NCBI GenBank assembly: GCA_020200935.1
Contig: JAIVHR010000175.1
Span: 1-22,047 of the forward strand
DNA from: Sphingomonadales bacterium
GTDB taxonomy: Bacteria; Pseudomonadota; Alphaproteobacteria; Sphingomonadales; Sphingomonadaceae
Direction of reading: 5' to 3'
DNA: 22,047 nucleotides
Shown here: one piece after another, positions 1-7,582 of the stretch
Layout: each line of letters opens with the position of its first letter
Numbering within the stretch: position 1 is the stretch's first letter
The notes under the pieces: model-generated
Database searches by the model: none
Seen by the model: only the letters and a program-made list of their open reading frames with translations
What the model was told of the DNA's origin: nothing
Program-made: the position numbers and the translations under genes

Positions 1-1712
1 CCAGGTGGCGATGTATCAGGCCGGCGAGGTCGATTATCTGGTCGCCACCGACGCGATCGGCATGGGGCTCAACATGGATGTCCGCCATGTCGCCTTCGCC
101 TCGCTGACCAAATTCGACGGGCGGCGCAAGCGGCGGCTCCATGTCCATGAGATGGCGCAGATTGCCGGCCGTGCCGGGCGCCACCAGAGCGACGGGACCT
201 TCGGTACGCTGGGCCTCGAAGGCGACGAGAAGCTCGCCTTCACCGACGAGGAAATCGCGCGCATCGAGGCGCATGAATTTCCCTGGCTCAAGCAGCTTTA
301 CTGGCGCGAGGGAGATCCGCGCTTCGACAATATCGACACGCTGATCGCCGATCTCGAGGCCAAGCCCGACGATCCGGCGCTCAAAGCCGCGCCCGAAGCC
401 GTCGACCTCGAGCTGCTCAAGCGTCTCGCGATCGAGGACTGGGTGCGCGAACGGGCCGGCGACCCGGCGATGGTGGCGCGGCTATGGTCGGCCTGCGGGC
501 TGCCCGATTTTCGCAAGATGGGCGCGCAGGGCCATTCGCGGCTGGTCGGGCGGCTGTTCGGGCATCTCTCGGAGGGCGACGGCCATATTCCCGGCCCGGC
601 CTTCGCCAGGGAGATCACGGCGCTCGAGAATCTCGCCGGCGATGTCGAGACCCTGGCCGGGCGGCTCGCCGCGATTCGCATCTGGGCCTATGTCGCCCAT
701 CGCGAAGACTGGCTCGCCGAGCCCGGCAAATGGGCGGCGCGCACCGATGCGGTCGAGCAGCGGCTGTCCGACGCGCTCCACGACCGGCTCACGCAGCGTT
801 TCGTCGACCGGCGCACCGCGGTGCTGATGCGCGATCTCGGCGCCAGCGGCGAGGAGGCGCTGCCGGTGCGCGTCGATGCGTCGGGCGAGGTCACTGTCGA
901 CGAGGAGCCGATCGGCCATATCGAGGGCTTCCGCTTCATCGTCGAGGGCGAGGCGCGCCATGCCGACAAGAAGCGGCTGCTCGCCGCGGCCGAGCGGCGT
1001 CTGGGCGGCGAATTCGCCGAACGCGCGGCGCGGCTGATCGCCGACGAGGATGGGAGCTTCGCGCTGGTCACCGAACCCGGCGCGCCGCTGGCCGTCGCCT
1101 GGGAAGGGCATAAAGTCGCGACGCTTGAGCGCGGCAAGGGGCTGCTGGCGCCGCGGATCGCGCTCGATCCGGCGCTCGCCGTGTTGCCGGCCGAGGCCCG
1201 TTTGCGGGTCGCCGAACGGCTGCAGGGCTGGCTCGAAAGCGCGCTCGCCGAGGCGCTCGGGCCGCTGTTGCGGATCGAGGCGGCGATTCCCGACAAGCGC
1301 ACCCCGCCCGCGGTGCGCGGTCTGCTCGCGCCGTTCGTCGAAGGCGGCGGGGTCGTCGCGCGCAAGCCGGTGCAGCAGCCGCTCGCCGCGCTCGACAAGC
1401 AGCAGCGGCATCTTCTCTCGCGGCTCGGCATCACGATCGGCGCGCTCGACATCTATCATCCGAAATTGCTCAAGCCCGAAGCGATCCGCTGGCGGCTCGC
1501 GCTCGGCGCGCTAGATGCGGGCCTCGCTCGGGCTGAGCGAGGATGCGCTCGGCAAGCTGATGCATGCGCTCGGCTTCCAGCGGGTCAATGCCCAGACAGG
1601 CGAGGCCGCGCAATGGGTCTGGCGCGGCCGCCGCGGCTCGGCGCCACGCAAGACGAAGCCGCAACCCGGCAACCCCTTCGCCGAACTCGCCAAGCTGAAG
1701 CCGCATGGGTGA
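1..1712 (+). pseudogene. Suv3-like superfamily 2 RNA/DNA helicase, 3' part, apparent frameshift near the C-terminus
   Basis: The gene enters from the left edge, so the Walker A and DEAD/DEAH motifs are not in view. What is visible begins inside RecA-like domain 2: VATDAIGMGLNMD (helicase motif V) and QIAGRAGR (motif VI), followed by a long C-terminal region typical of the mitochondrial Suv3-like helicases that are widespread in alphaproteobacteria. They are thought to act on RNA, but no specific substrate can be read here. Coding runs in the frame of base 2 up to about 1517-1526. The recognisable C-terminus (GLSEDALGKLMHALGFQ, then a basic tail ending FAELAKLKPHG) lies in the frame of 1515 and stops with TGA at 1710-1712. 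If the original frame is followed it runs to 1735 with an arginine-rich, non-family-like tail. A single extra base (or two lost) would explain this. The next gene starts 19 bases after the restored stop. Confidence 0.8.
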
Positions 1713-1731
1713 AGCACGCAACGGCCTCCCC

Positions 1732-2007
1732 ATGACCGACGCCACGCTTCGCCTCGACAGGTTCCTCTGGCATGCCCGGCTCGCCCGCACCCGCACCCAT
1801 GCGCGGGAGATCGCGGCGAGCGGTCACATCCGCCTCAACGGACGCCGCGTCGAGCGCGGCCATGCGCCGGTCCGCATCGGCGATGTGCTGAGCCTGCCGT
1901 TGCCGCGCGGCGTCACCGTGGTGCGTATCGAAAGCCTGCCGCCGCGCCGCATATCGGCGAAGCAGGCGGCGGAGTTTTGCACCGTCCTTTCGGACACAAA
2001 ACGTTGA
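1732..2007 (+). CDS. S4-domain RNA-binding protein (Hsp15/HslR-like)
   Basis: A 91-residue basic protein made almost entirely of one S4 RNA-binding domain. LRLDRFLWHARLARTR opens the domain, and ASGHIRLNGRRVERG plus VRIGDVLSLPL give the typical loop and beta strand. Hsp15 relatives bind 23S rRNA in stalled 50S subunits carrying nascent peptide; that role is inferred from the family only. I chose the ATG at 1732 because the domain begins within five residues of it. An in-frame ATG at 1705 would add nine residues that overlap the helicase stop and match nothing in the fold. No strong ribosome binding site is visible before either start. The order helicase, S4 protein, FdxA, CarD is, from memory, common in this group, so this gene probably belongs to an ancestral neighbourhood. 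Confidence 0.85.
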   Translation: MTDATLRLDRFLWHARLARTRTHAREIAASGHIRLNGRRVERGHAPVRIGDVLSLPLPRGVTVVRIESLPPRRISAKQAAEFCTVLSDTKR

Positions 2008-2064
2008 CGAATCCGCACCCGCGCAGCTAGCTGGCGGTCGCGAAATTCAGGAGCGCCCAAGCCC

Positions 2065-2403
2065 ATGACCTATGTCGTCACCGACGCCTGCATCAAATGC
2101 AAATATATGGATTGCGTCGAGGTCTGCCCGGTCGATTGCTTCTATGAAGGCGAGAATATGCTCGTCATCCATCCGGCCGAATGCATCGATTGCGGGGTCT
2201 GCGAGCCCGAATGCCCGGCCGAGGCGATCCTCCCCGATACCGAGGACGGGCTCGAGAAGATGCTCGAGGTGAACGCCAAATTCGCCGACCAGTGGCCCAA
2301 CATCACCCAGAGCCGCGAAGCCCCGGCCGATGCCGACGAGCATAAGGGCGAGGAAGGCAAGTTCGAGAAATATTTCTCGCCCGAGCCCGGCGAGGGGGAC
2401 TGA
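2065..2403 (+). CDS. fdxA: Seven-iron ferredoxin FdxA
   Basis: A 112-residue soluble ferredoxin carrying one [3Fe-4S] and one [4Fe-4S] cluster. The Cys pattern matches Azotobacter ferredoxin I shifted by one residue: C9, C17 and C50 for the 3Fe cluster, C21, C40, C43 and C46 for the 4Fe cluster, with C12 and C25 as the extra cysteines of the family. Motifs visible include CVEVCPVDC and [11 protein letters not shown]. The acidic C-terminal extension (ends SPEPGEGD) is usual for the alphaproteobacterial form. A clear ribosome binding site, CAGGAG at 2048-2053, precedes the ATG. It is a one-electron carrier in the cytoplasm; its partners here are unknown. A hairpin repeat begins nine bases after the stop and could end transcription. 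Confidence 0.95.
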   Translation: MTYVVTDACIKCKYMDCVEVCPVDCFYEGENMLVIHPAECIDCGVCEPECPAEAILPDTEDGLEKMLEVNAKFADQWPNITQSREAPADADEHKGEEGKFEKYFSPEPGEGD

Positions 2404-2411
2404 GAGGGTTT

Positions 2412-2500
2412 GTGTTCCTGCGAAGGCAGGAATCCAGTCCCTCCGGTTCAGAATGATTCCGCCAGCGCGGGCTTGGGCTCCCGCCTTCGCGGGAGCACAC
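2412..2500. repeat. Hairpin repeat family A, copy 1
   Basis: Imperfect inverted repeat of about 89 bases filling the gap between the convergent stops of fdxA and the Sel1 gene. The left arm contains TTCCTGCGAAGGCAGGAATC and the right arm CTCCCGCCTTCGCGGGAGCAC. Each arm is itself a small hairpin, and the arms pair with each other. The same design recurs three more times in the window. Position and structure suggest a REP/BIME-like element that may also act as a bidirectional terminator; there is no U-run. Confidence 0.85.
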
Positions 2501-2504
2501 TGCG

Positions 2505-3248
2505 CTATTCAAGCCCCTCGCGGATATCGCGCAACCGCGCGAGCATGCGGACCGCGACCTGGCGCTTTTCGGTGTCGGGCTCGATCTCGGCGGCGCGGGT
2601 GAACCAGAGGATCGCCGCATCGACCGCCGCCGGATCGGCCTCTTCGGGCGGCCCGGCCTCGGACAGCGCGAACACCAGCGCCTGGCCGACGAGCAGCGCC
2701 GCCGAAGGCTCACCCGCTACATACGCCACCTCGCCCCAGCGCGCCGCCGCCGCCGCGTCGCGCCCGCCATCCTCGCTGTTCCAGTAACTCCGGCCGAGCA
2801 GCAGCGCCGCCCCGCCCTCGCCTTGCTCGGCGGCGCGGAGCAGCCAGCGGCGCGCGGCCGCCGGATCGCGCTCGACGCCGAAAGCGCCAGCGAGATAGAG
2901 CCGCCCGAGCTCGGCCTGGGCGTCGGCGTCGCCATCCTCGGCGCCGGCCCGGCAGAGGATGACGCCGCGCGCCGCGTCCTCCTCGCCGCCCAGGCCGCGC
3001 ATCAGCATCCGGCCGAGCGCGCATTGCGCCTTGCCGTGGCCGCGCCGGGCCGCCTGTTCGTAAAGCTCGCGGGCGCGGGGGAAATCCTGGTCGACCGCGA
3101 CGCCCGCATAATGGCAGGTCGCCAGATTATGCTGCTCGGCGGGCGTGTTCGCCCCGGTCGCGGCCAGTTGCGCGCAGAGGCCCGGTATGTCGGGTCCGGC
3201 GGAGGCCGGCTGCATCAGGGCAAGCGCGATCAGCGTGGCGAATGTCAT
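2505..3248 (-). CDS. Secreted Sel1-like repeat protein
   Basis: A 247-residue protein with a signal peptide (hydrophobic stretch TLIALALMQPASAG, cleavage expected near residue 18) and about four to five Sel1/TPR-like helical repeats. Examples are LATCHYAGVAVDQD, ALGRMLMRGLGG, AELGRLYLAGAFGVERD and LLLGRSYWN, each followed by an A-x2-W/Y helix. Sel1 repeats form superhelical surfaces for protein binding and are often periplasmic or envelope adaptors in bacteria. No enzyme motif is present, so no specific function is proposed. The gene is on the opposite strand, between fdxA and carD, which otherwise point the same way; it looks like an insertion into a conserved neighbourhood. It ends convergently with fdxA, with repeat family A between them. 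Confidence 0.8.
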   Translation of the reverse strand: MTFATLIALALMQPASAGPDIPGLCAQLAATGANTPAEQHNLATCHYAGVAVDQDFPRARELYEQAARRGHGKAQCALGRMLMRGLGGEEDAARGVILCRAGAEDGDADAQAELGRLYLAGAFGVERDPAAARRWLLRAAEQGEGGAALLLGRSYWNSEDGGRDAAAAARWGEVAYVAGEPSAALLVGQALVFALSEAGPPEEADPAAVDAAILWFTRAAEIEPDTEKRQVAVRMLARLRDIREGLE

Positions 3249-3520
3249 CCGGGCGTCTTGCCGCCAGTCGCCGCCCGCCGCAACCCGTCCCGGCGCGGTG
3301 CGTTATCGGTCGTGGCCCCAGCCTGAAAATCGGCAATAGTTCAGGAAAAACTGGCATTTTTCCTACAAATCTGTTACATTGTTTCACAACGAGGGACGAT
3401 TATTCGCCCCGTTTTGGTCCAACATGCGGAAAAGATTGGCGAAATCACTGATTGCAGGCTGCGCCCGCAACGGGCTTCTGCACGAATCGGCCGATCGAAC
3501 GCTTAGAAAGGTTTCCTGAT
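3249..3520 (+). promoter_or_regulatory. Divergent upstream region of carD with a short palindrome
   Basis: This 272-base gap separates the divergent starts of the Sel1 gene and carD. From about 3330 it is clearly richer in A and T than its surroundings. It contains a perfect 8-base inverted repeat, AGGAAAAA at 3343-3350 and TTTTTCCT at 3357-3364, around a 6-base loop. A weak sigma70-like pair, TTGTTT at 3379-3384 and TATTCG at 3401-3406 with 16 bases between, could drive carD; this is a guess. GAAAGG at 3506-3511 is the likely carD ribosome binding site. Confidence 0.35.
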
Positions 3521-4063
3521 ATGGCAAGCAAGGCGCTGGACTTCGAAGTCGGCGACTATGTCGTTTACCCCAAGCACGGTGTCGGCCGCGTGGTCGAGCT
3601 GCAGAATGAAGAGATCGCCGGCATGCAGCTGGAGCTCTACGTGCTGCGCTTCGAGAAGGAAAAGATGACGCTCCGCGTTCCGGTCAACAAGGCCGAGGGC
3701 GTCGGCATGCGCAAGCTTTCCTCGGACAAGACGTTGAAGGACGCATTGAAGACGCTCGAAGGCAAGCCCAAGGTCAAGCGCACCATGTGGTCGCGCCGCG
3801 CCCAGGAATATGAGGCGAAGATCAATTCGGGCGACCTCTTGCAGATCGCCGAGGTCACCCGCGACCTGTTCCGCGCCGACGACCAGCCCGAGCAGAGCTA
3901 TTCGGAGCGGCAGATCTTCGAGGCCGCCTCCTCGCGTCTCGCCCGCGAGCTCGCGGCGATGGAGAAGACCAGCGAGCCCGAGGCGCTCGAGAAGATCCTC
4001 GTGATCCTCAACAAGGCCGCGGCGATCTGGAACGCCGAGAAAGCGGAGAAGGAAGAGGCGTAG
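3521..4063 (+). CDS. carD: CarD family transcriptional regulator
   Basis: A 180-residue CarD/CdnL-type protein. The N-terminal RNA polymerase interaction domain (residues about 1-65) shows FEVGDYVVYPKHGVGRV and LYVLRFEKEKMTLRVPV, a Tudor-like fold shared with TRCF. The rest is helical and contains the promoter-contacting segment with KRTMWSRRAQEYEAKI, whose tryptophan is the family's DNA minor-groove wedge. CarD binds the RNA polymerase beta subunit and stabilises open complexes, notably at rRNA promoters. I chose the ATG at 3521: it gives the standard MASKALDFEVGD start and follows GAAAGG at 3506-3511. An in-frame upstream extension to 3452 has no family-like sequence. A strong intrinsic terminator follows 28 bases after the stop, so transcription ends here. 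Confidence 0.95.
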   Translation: MASKALDFEVGDYVVYPKHGVGRVVELQNEEIAGMQLELYVLRFEKEKMTLRVPVNKAEGVGMRKLSSDKTLKDALKTLEGKPKVKRTMWSRRAQEYEAKINSGDLLQIAEVTRDLFRADDQPEQSYSERQIFEAASSRLARELAAMEKTSEPEALEKILVILNKAAAIWNAEKAEKEEA

Positions 4064-4091
4064 GCCCTTTCCGACCGCGAATACGGACAAG

Positions 4092-4125
4092 GCCCGCCCG
4101 GAAGCGATTCCGGGCGGGCTTTTTT
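4092..4125 (+). terminator. Rho-independent terminator after carD
   Basis: A perfect 12-base-pair GC-rich stem (4092-4103 with 4108-4119) with a 4-base GCGA loop is followed directly by six T residues at 4120-4125. It lies 28 bases after the carD stop and 18 bases before the next ATG. This is the clearest intrinsic terminator in the window. Confidence 0.95.
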
Positions 4126-4143
4126 GTGTGCTAGAGTGACAGC

Positions 4144-4983
4144 ATGTCTCTTTACCCGCGCAACCTTCTTCTTCGGATAGCCGTCGTCGCGGCGGCGGTT
4201 GCCGCCGCTCCAGCGCATGCCGACGATGAGGTACTGGAAGGATATTCACCCTGGACGATCGATCATGGCGAGCTCGAATGTCGACTCAAGCGAGTGTTTG
4301 GCGAGGGGGACGATTTCGTACAGCTTGCAATAATGCGGGCCTCAACCAGTCAGCGGGTGACCTTCGAATTGCTGTCCGATCGGATCTCTCGCCGTAGGCC
4401 GAGCGTCCGGGCGACCATCATTTTGCTGCCGCAGGAAATAGAGTTTACCCGGCCCACCAGCATCGAGACTCTACAGGATCGTGATGCGCGGTTGATGAAT
4501 CTATACGGGATCACTCTCGAAGATCTCGCGCAATTCCGAGAGAACCAGATCATCGCGGTTCGGCCTCGCCATGGACGCGAATTTCGGCTCCGGCTGGACG
4601 GCTTTGAGCAAGCGCTCCGGGAGCTTGACCAATGTAACGACGAACTGCTGGCGGGCTGGGGGGTGGATGTCGCTTATCTCCACACGCTGTCGGTTTGGCC
4701 TCAACCGCGCAACGATGCTGTGGCCTGGGTCACCTACAACGATTATCCACGCGAAGCGCGGCGCAACCATATGGTGGGCACGACCTATTTCAGCCTCGCG
4801 GTCGATGCCGAAGGCAACGTCGAAGATTGTACCATTGTCGTGTCGAGTGGCTCCGAGTTGCTTGATGGGACGACCTGCCGGCTGCTTTCGGAGCGGGCGC
4901 GCTTTATGCCGGCGCGCGATGCCGAAGGGAATCCGGTCGCGGCCCCTTGGGTCAGCCAGGTGCGATATTCGATACCCGACTAA
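4144..4983 (+). CDS. Secreted protein with C-terminal TonB-like domain
   Basis: A 279-residue protein with an N-terminal signal peptide (basic MSLYPRNLLLR, then an Ala/Val-rich core ending in APAHA, cleavage near residue 26). The middle region, about 30-190, is not recognised. The last 80 residues resemble a TonB C-terminal domain: TTYFSLAVDAEGNVEDCTIV, SSGSELLDGTTCRLL, RARFMPARDAEGNPV and WVSQVRYSIPD. Two cysteines in this domain could form a disulfide. Such sphingomonad proteins are often labelled energy transducer TonB, but this one lacks the proline-rich spacer, and its hydrophobic start looks cleavable. Genuine energy transduction is therefore doubtful, and a periplasmic binding or assembly role is more likely. 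Codon use is less GC-biased than in flanking genes, which may mean later acquisition. It follows the carD terminator and so needs its own promoter. Confidence 0.7.
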   Translation: MSLYPRNLLLRIAVVAAAVAAAPAHADDEVLEGYSPWTIDHGELECRLKRVFGEGDDFVQLAIMRASTSQRVTFELLSDRISRRRPSVRATIILLPQEIEFTRPTSIETLQDRDARLMNLYGITLEDLAQFRENQIIAVRPRHGREFRLRLDGFEQALRELDQCNDELLAGWGVDVAYLHTLSVWPQPRNDAVAWVTYNDYPREARRNHMVGTTYFSLAVDAEGNVEDCTIVVSSGSELLDGTTCRLLSERARFMPARDAEGNPVAAPWVSQVRYSIPD

Positions 4984-5041
4984 TCCGGGGGGCTGAGCAT
5001 AGCTCTCTGAGGGCGCATTCAGCAACGTAGGAGAGACGAAA

Positions 5042-6013
5042 TTGGCCCAGTCAGACCAGCAGCCCGTGGGCTCGCCCTTCGGCGCGAAAACCGACGGCGC
5101 CGAGGTGGTCGCCGATATCGACCTTGCGGGCAAGACCGCGATCGTCACCGGCGGCTATAGCGGGATCGGGCTCGAGACGGTGCGCGCGCTCGCCGGGCGC
5201 GGCGCGGCGATCGTCGTGCCGGTCCGCGACATGGAGAAGGCGGCCGCCAATCTCGCCGGGATTGGCGGCAATATCCGCGTCGACGAGATCGATCTCGGCG
5301 ATATCGGATCGGTCCGCAGCTTCGCCGAGCGGATGGTCGAGACGCTCGACCGGCTCGATCTATTGATCAACAATGCCGGCATCATGGCCTGCCCCCAGGC
5401 GCGCGTCGGGCCGGGCTGGGAATCGCAATTCGGCGTCAATCACATGGGCCATTTCGCGCTGACCAGGGCGCTGATGCCGCTGCTCGAAAGGACCGAACGT
5501 GCGCGCGTCGTCGCGCTGTCCTCGATCGCCCATCGCCGCAACGGCATCCGCTGGGACGACATTCATTTCGACAAGGAAGATTACGAAAAATGGGAAGCCT
5601 ATGCGCAGGCCAAGACCGCCAATGCGCTGTTCGCCAACGCCCTGTCGCGGCGGCTGAAGGAGAGCGGCGGGCTCGCCTTCTCGGTCCATCCGGGCGGCAT
5701 CTTCACCCCGCTCCAGCGCCATCTGCCGACCGAGGAGCAGCAGGCGATGGGCTGGCTCGACGAGAATGGCGAGATTTCAGAACAGGTGAAGGATTTCTTC
5801 AAGACCCCCGAACAGGGCTGCTCGACGACGCTCTGGGCGGCGACGAGCGCGCTGCTCGACGGCAAGCCCGGCGTCTATTGCGAGGATTGCGATATCGCCC
5901 GGGCGGTCGGCGAGGAAGAACAGAGCTTCACCGGCGTCCGCCCCTGGGCCTGCGACGACGAAGCTGCCGAGCGGCTGTGGACGGTGAGCGAGGAGATGCT
6001 GGCGGGGGCTTAG
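5042..6013 (+). CDS. Short-chain dehydrogenase/reductase (retinol-dehydrogenase-like)
   Basis: A 323-residue classical SDR. The Rossmann nucleotide motif is TGGYSGIG, NNAG marks the conserved beta-4 strand, the catalytic serine lies in VVALSSIAHR and the Tyr/Lys pair in YAQAK. VPVRD after beta-2 suggests NADP(H) preference by analogy with retinol-dehydrogenase-like members, which is weak evidence. The substrate cannot be read; a long C-terminal part (HPGGIFTPLQRHL, then FFKTPEQGCSTTLWAA) is typical of the group that includes WW-domain oxidoreductase and RDH11-14 relatives. The start is TTG at 5042: AGGAGA at 5029-5034 is well placed seven bases upstream and no ATG fits better. The gene ends convergently with the DUF2235 gene, the stops overlapping by four bases. 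Confidence 0.85.
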   Translation: MAQSDQQPVGSPFGAKTDGAEVVADIDLAGKTAIVTGGYSGIGLETVRALAGRGAAIVVPVRDMEKAAANLAGIGGNIRVDEIDLGDIGSVRSFAERMVETLDRLDLLINNAGIMACPQARVGPGWESQFGVNHMGHFALTRALMPLLERTERARVVALSSIAHRRNGIRWDDIHFDKEDYEKWEAYAQAKTANALFANALSRRLKESGGLAFSVHPGGIFTPLQRHLPTEEQQAMGWLDENGEISEQVKDFFKTPEQGCSTTLWAATSALLDGKPGVYCEDCDIARAVGEEEQSFTGVRPWACDDEAAERLWTVSEEMLAGA

Positions 6014-7434
6014 TCGTAGATTGGAATCATGATCTCCCGCGTCGCATGCAGTTCTTTCGGATCGTACAGAATGCACTGGCTGAAATTATAGAGGAAGATC
6101 GCCTTCCAGTAGCGTTCGTCACCGTGGAAGCGGCGGGCTATCTTGGCCCAGTCGTCGGCGGGTTGGATCGTATAGCGCTCAACCTTCTTCGGCATTCGCA
6201 GATCGCGATCGGATGCACGAATGCCGGTAAACAGTTCGTCGGAAAGGTCCACGTCGGTGGTCGGGGGATTGGCGGCAATGTGCTCCCACAGGGGTCGCAG
6301 AGATGGCGGACGATACTCGCCATCGAATAGCTCATCGACCCGCTCGTGGTGCCATCGTCGATAGATGAGATCGTCGAGATCGTCCGGCCCGGCGTCGTCG
6401 AAACACCGATCGGCCAGCCCGGCGCCGAGCAGCCTATCCTTCAGCTGCCAGCGCTTCTTGTTCTCGGCGTTGAACAGCTGCTCGCGATGATCGGGCAACA
6501 GATTGTAAAGCGGCGAGCCGGGCGCGGTGTCGAAATCCAGCCCGGCCTCCTGGGCGCCGCGAAATATCCATTCGAGCGCGGCATCGGAAATCCCCGTTTT
6601 CGGGCCGCCGCCGCCAAGCGCGCTGTGCGTCCCGGGATAAATGCGCTGCCGATAGCGCTCGCCATTCTCTTCATTGAGCTTGCGGAGATTGCTCCACAGC
6701 GCCGGTTCGAAGGTCTTCCGCCGTTCGTCGGCCGCGACCGCATGGCGCGCAAACTCGACGAAGCTCGACAGCTCGGTATCGTGAAAGGCGTATTTCCTGT
6801 TGAACAGCTTGGAGAAGCCAAAAATATTGGGCACCCCCAGAGCACCGACCGTATCCCAAACCCCGATATAGCGGACGTGCAGATCGACGGCGTTGTCCGG
6901 GCCTTCGAACTTGGTCTTCCGGCGCCAGTCCCGATCGCCGGACAGCAACAGCCGAGGCGCCTTCTGGAGCCGGAAATGGCGGCTGTCGTCGCTGTTGGGG
7001 TGGCCCTTTTCCGACTTGTCCCGATAGCGCGCGATCGCATCGCCGATGCTGAAGAATTGGCGTTTTTCCAGAATCGCGCAATTGCGAATCAGCCCGATAA
7101 AAGACCGCGCCGTGAAAGCGCCGCGCGAAAAGCCGAAGACATAAATCTCGTCCCCCGGCTCATAATTGAGGATCAAACAGGTATAGGCCTCGACGATATT
7201 CTGGTTGAGACCAAAACCGAAAGCGCCCGACAATTTGTTGACAAGGGCGCCGGTCCACCTACCGCGCTCGTCGGTTCCCACTCCTTGGTCATAATATACC
7301 AATTGAGGCACCCTGTGGCCGCGATCATCGGTGCCGACCGCACGAACGGCATGGGCGATACGCGGTACGTTCGTCGGGTAGCCGCCGACAATCCGGTTCC
7401 AGGTGCCGTCGAAGCAGAAAACCAGCCGTTTCAC
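6010..7434 (-). CDS. DUF2235 alpha/beta-hydrolase with C-terminal LysM-like segment
   Basis: A 474-residue DUF2235 protein, the family that includes the Tle1 phospholipases of type VI secretion. The N-terminus LVFCFDGTWN is the family signature. The nucleophile elbow is GFSRGAF with Ser103, the acid may be Asp194 in GVWDTVGA, and the histidine is likely in YPGTHSALGGGG. After about residue 415 the sequence changes to a LysM-like pattern (YTIQPADDWAKIARRF, then GDERYWKAIFLYN and EIMIPIY), suggesting glycan binding. The start is GTG at 7434, directly giving MKRLVFCFDGTW; the nearby ATG at 7436 runs straight into a stop. There is no signal peptide. No VgrG, PAAR, adaptor or immunity-like gene is adjacent, so an effector role is not supported here; a cytoplasmic lipase/esterase is as likely. 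Codon use is less GC-rich than in neighbours. Confidence 0.82.
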   Translation of the reverse strand: MKRLVFCFDGTWNRIVGGYPTNVPRIAHAVRAVGTDDRGHRVPQLVYYDQGVGTDERGRWTGALVNKLSGAFGFGLNQNIVEAYTCLILNYEPGDEIYVFGFSRGAFTARSFIGLIRNCAILEKRQFFSIGDAIARYRDKSEKGHPNSDDSRHFRLQKAPRLLLSGDRDWRRKTKFEGPDNAVDLHVRYIGVWDTVGALGVPNIFGFSKLFNRKYAFHDTELSSFVEFARHAVAADERRKTFEPALWSNLRKLNEENGERYRQRIYPGTHSALGGGGPKTGISDAALEWIFRGAQEAGLDFDTAPGSPLYNLLPDHREQLFNAENKKRWQLKDRLLGAGLADRCFDDAGPDDLDDLIYRRWHHERVDELFDGEYRPPSLRPLWEHIAANPPTTDVDLSDELFTGIRASDRDLRMPKKVERYTIQPADDWAKIARRFHGDERYWKAIFLYNFSQCILYDPKELHATREIMIPIYD

Positions 7435-7582
7435 ATGCGCTCATCCCGCCGCTCGGCGAGGAGAATAAGCGCCGTGGCGACAGGCGCAACTGCTCGGCCG
7501 GGGAAGTCGCACGGAAATGACCCGAAATCCAGGCAATTCAGCGCCGGCGCGGTGGCGCCGGGCCGAACCGGGACGGTCGGCC

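Noticed and set aside
1512..1530. Programmed ribosomal frameshift in the helicase
   Set aside because: No slippery heptamer or close downstream structure was seen; an indel is simpler.
2410..2787. Plus-strand open frame starting MCSCEGRNP just after fdxA
   Set aside because: It is the translation of repeat family A plus the antisense of the Sel1 gene; such MCSCEGRNP starts appear at other copies as well.
6010..7434. Calling the DUF2235 protein a type VI effector with immunity
   Set aside because: No immunity candidate, VgrG, PAAR or adaptor gene lies beside it; both neighbours are metabolic genes.
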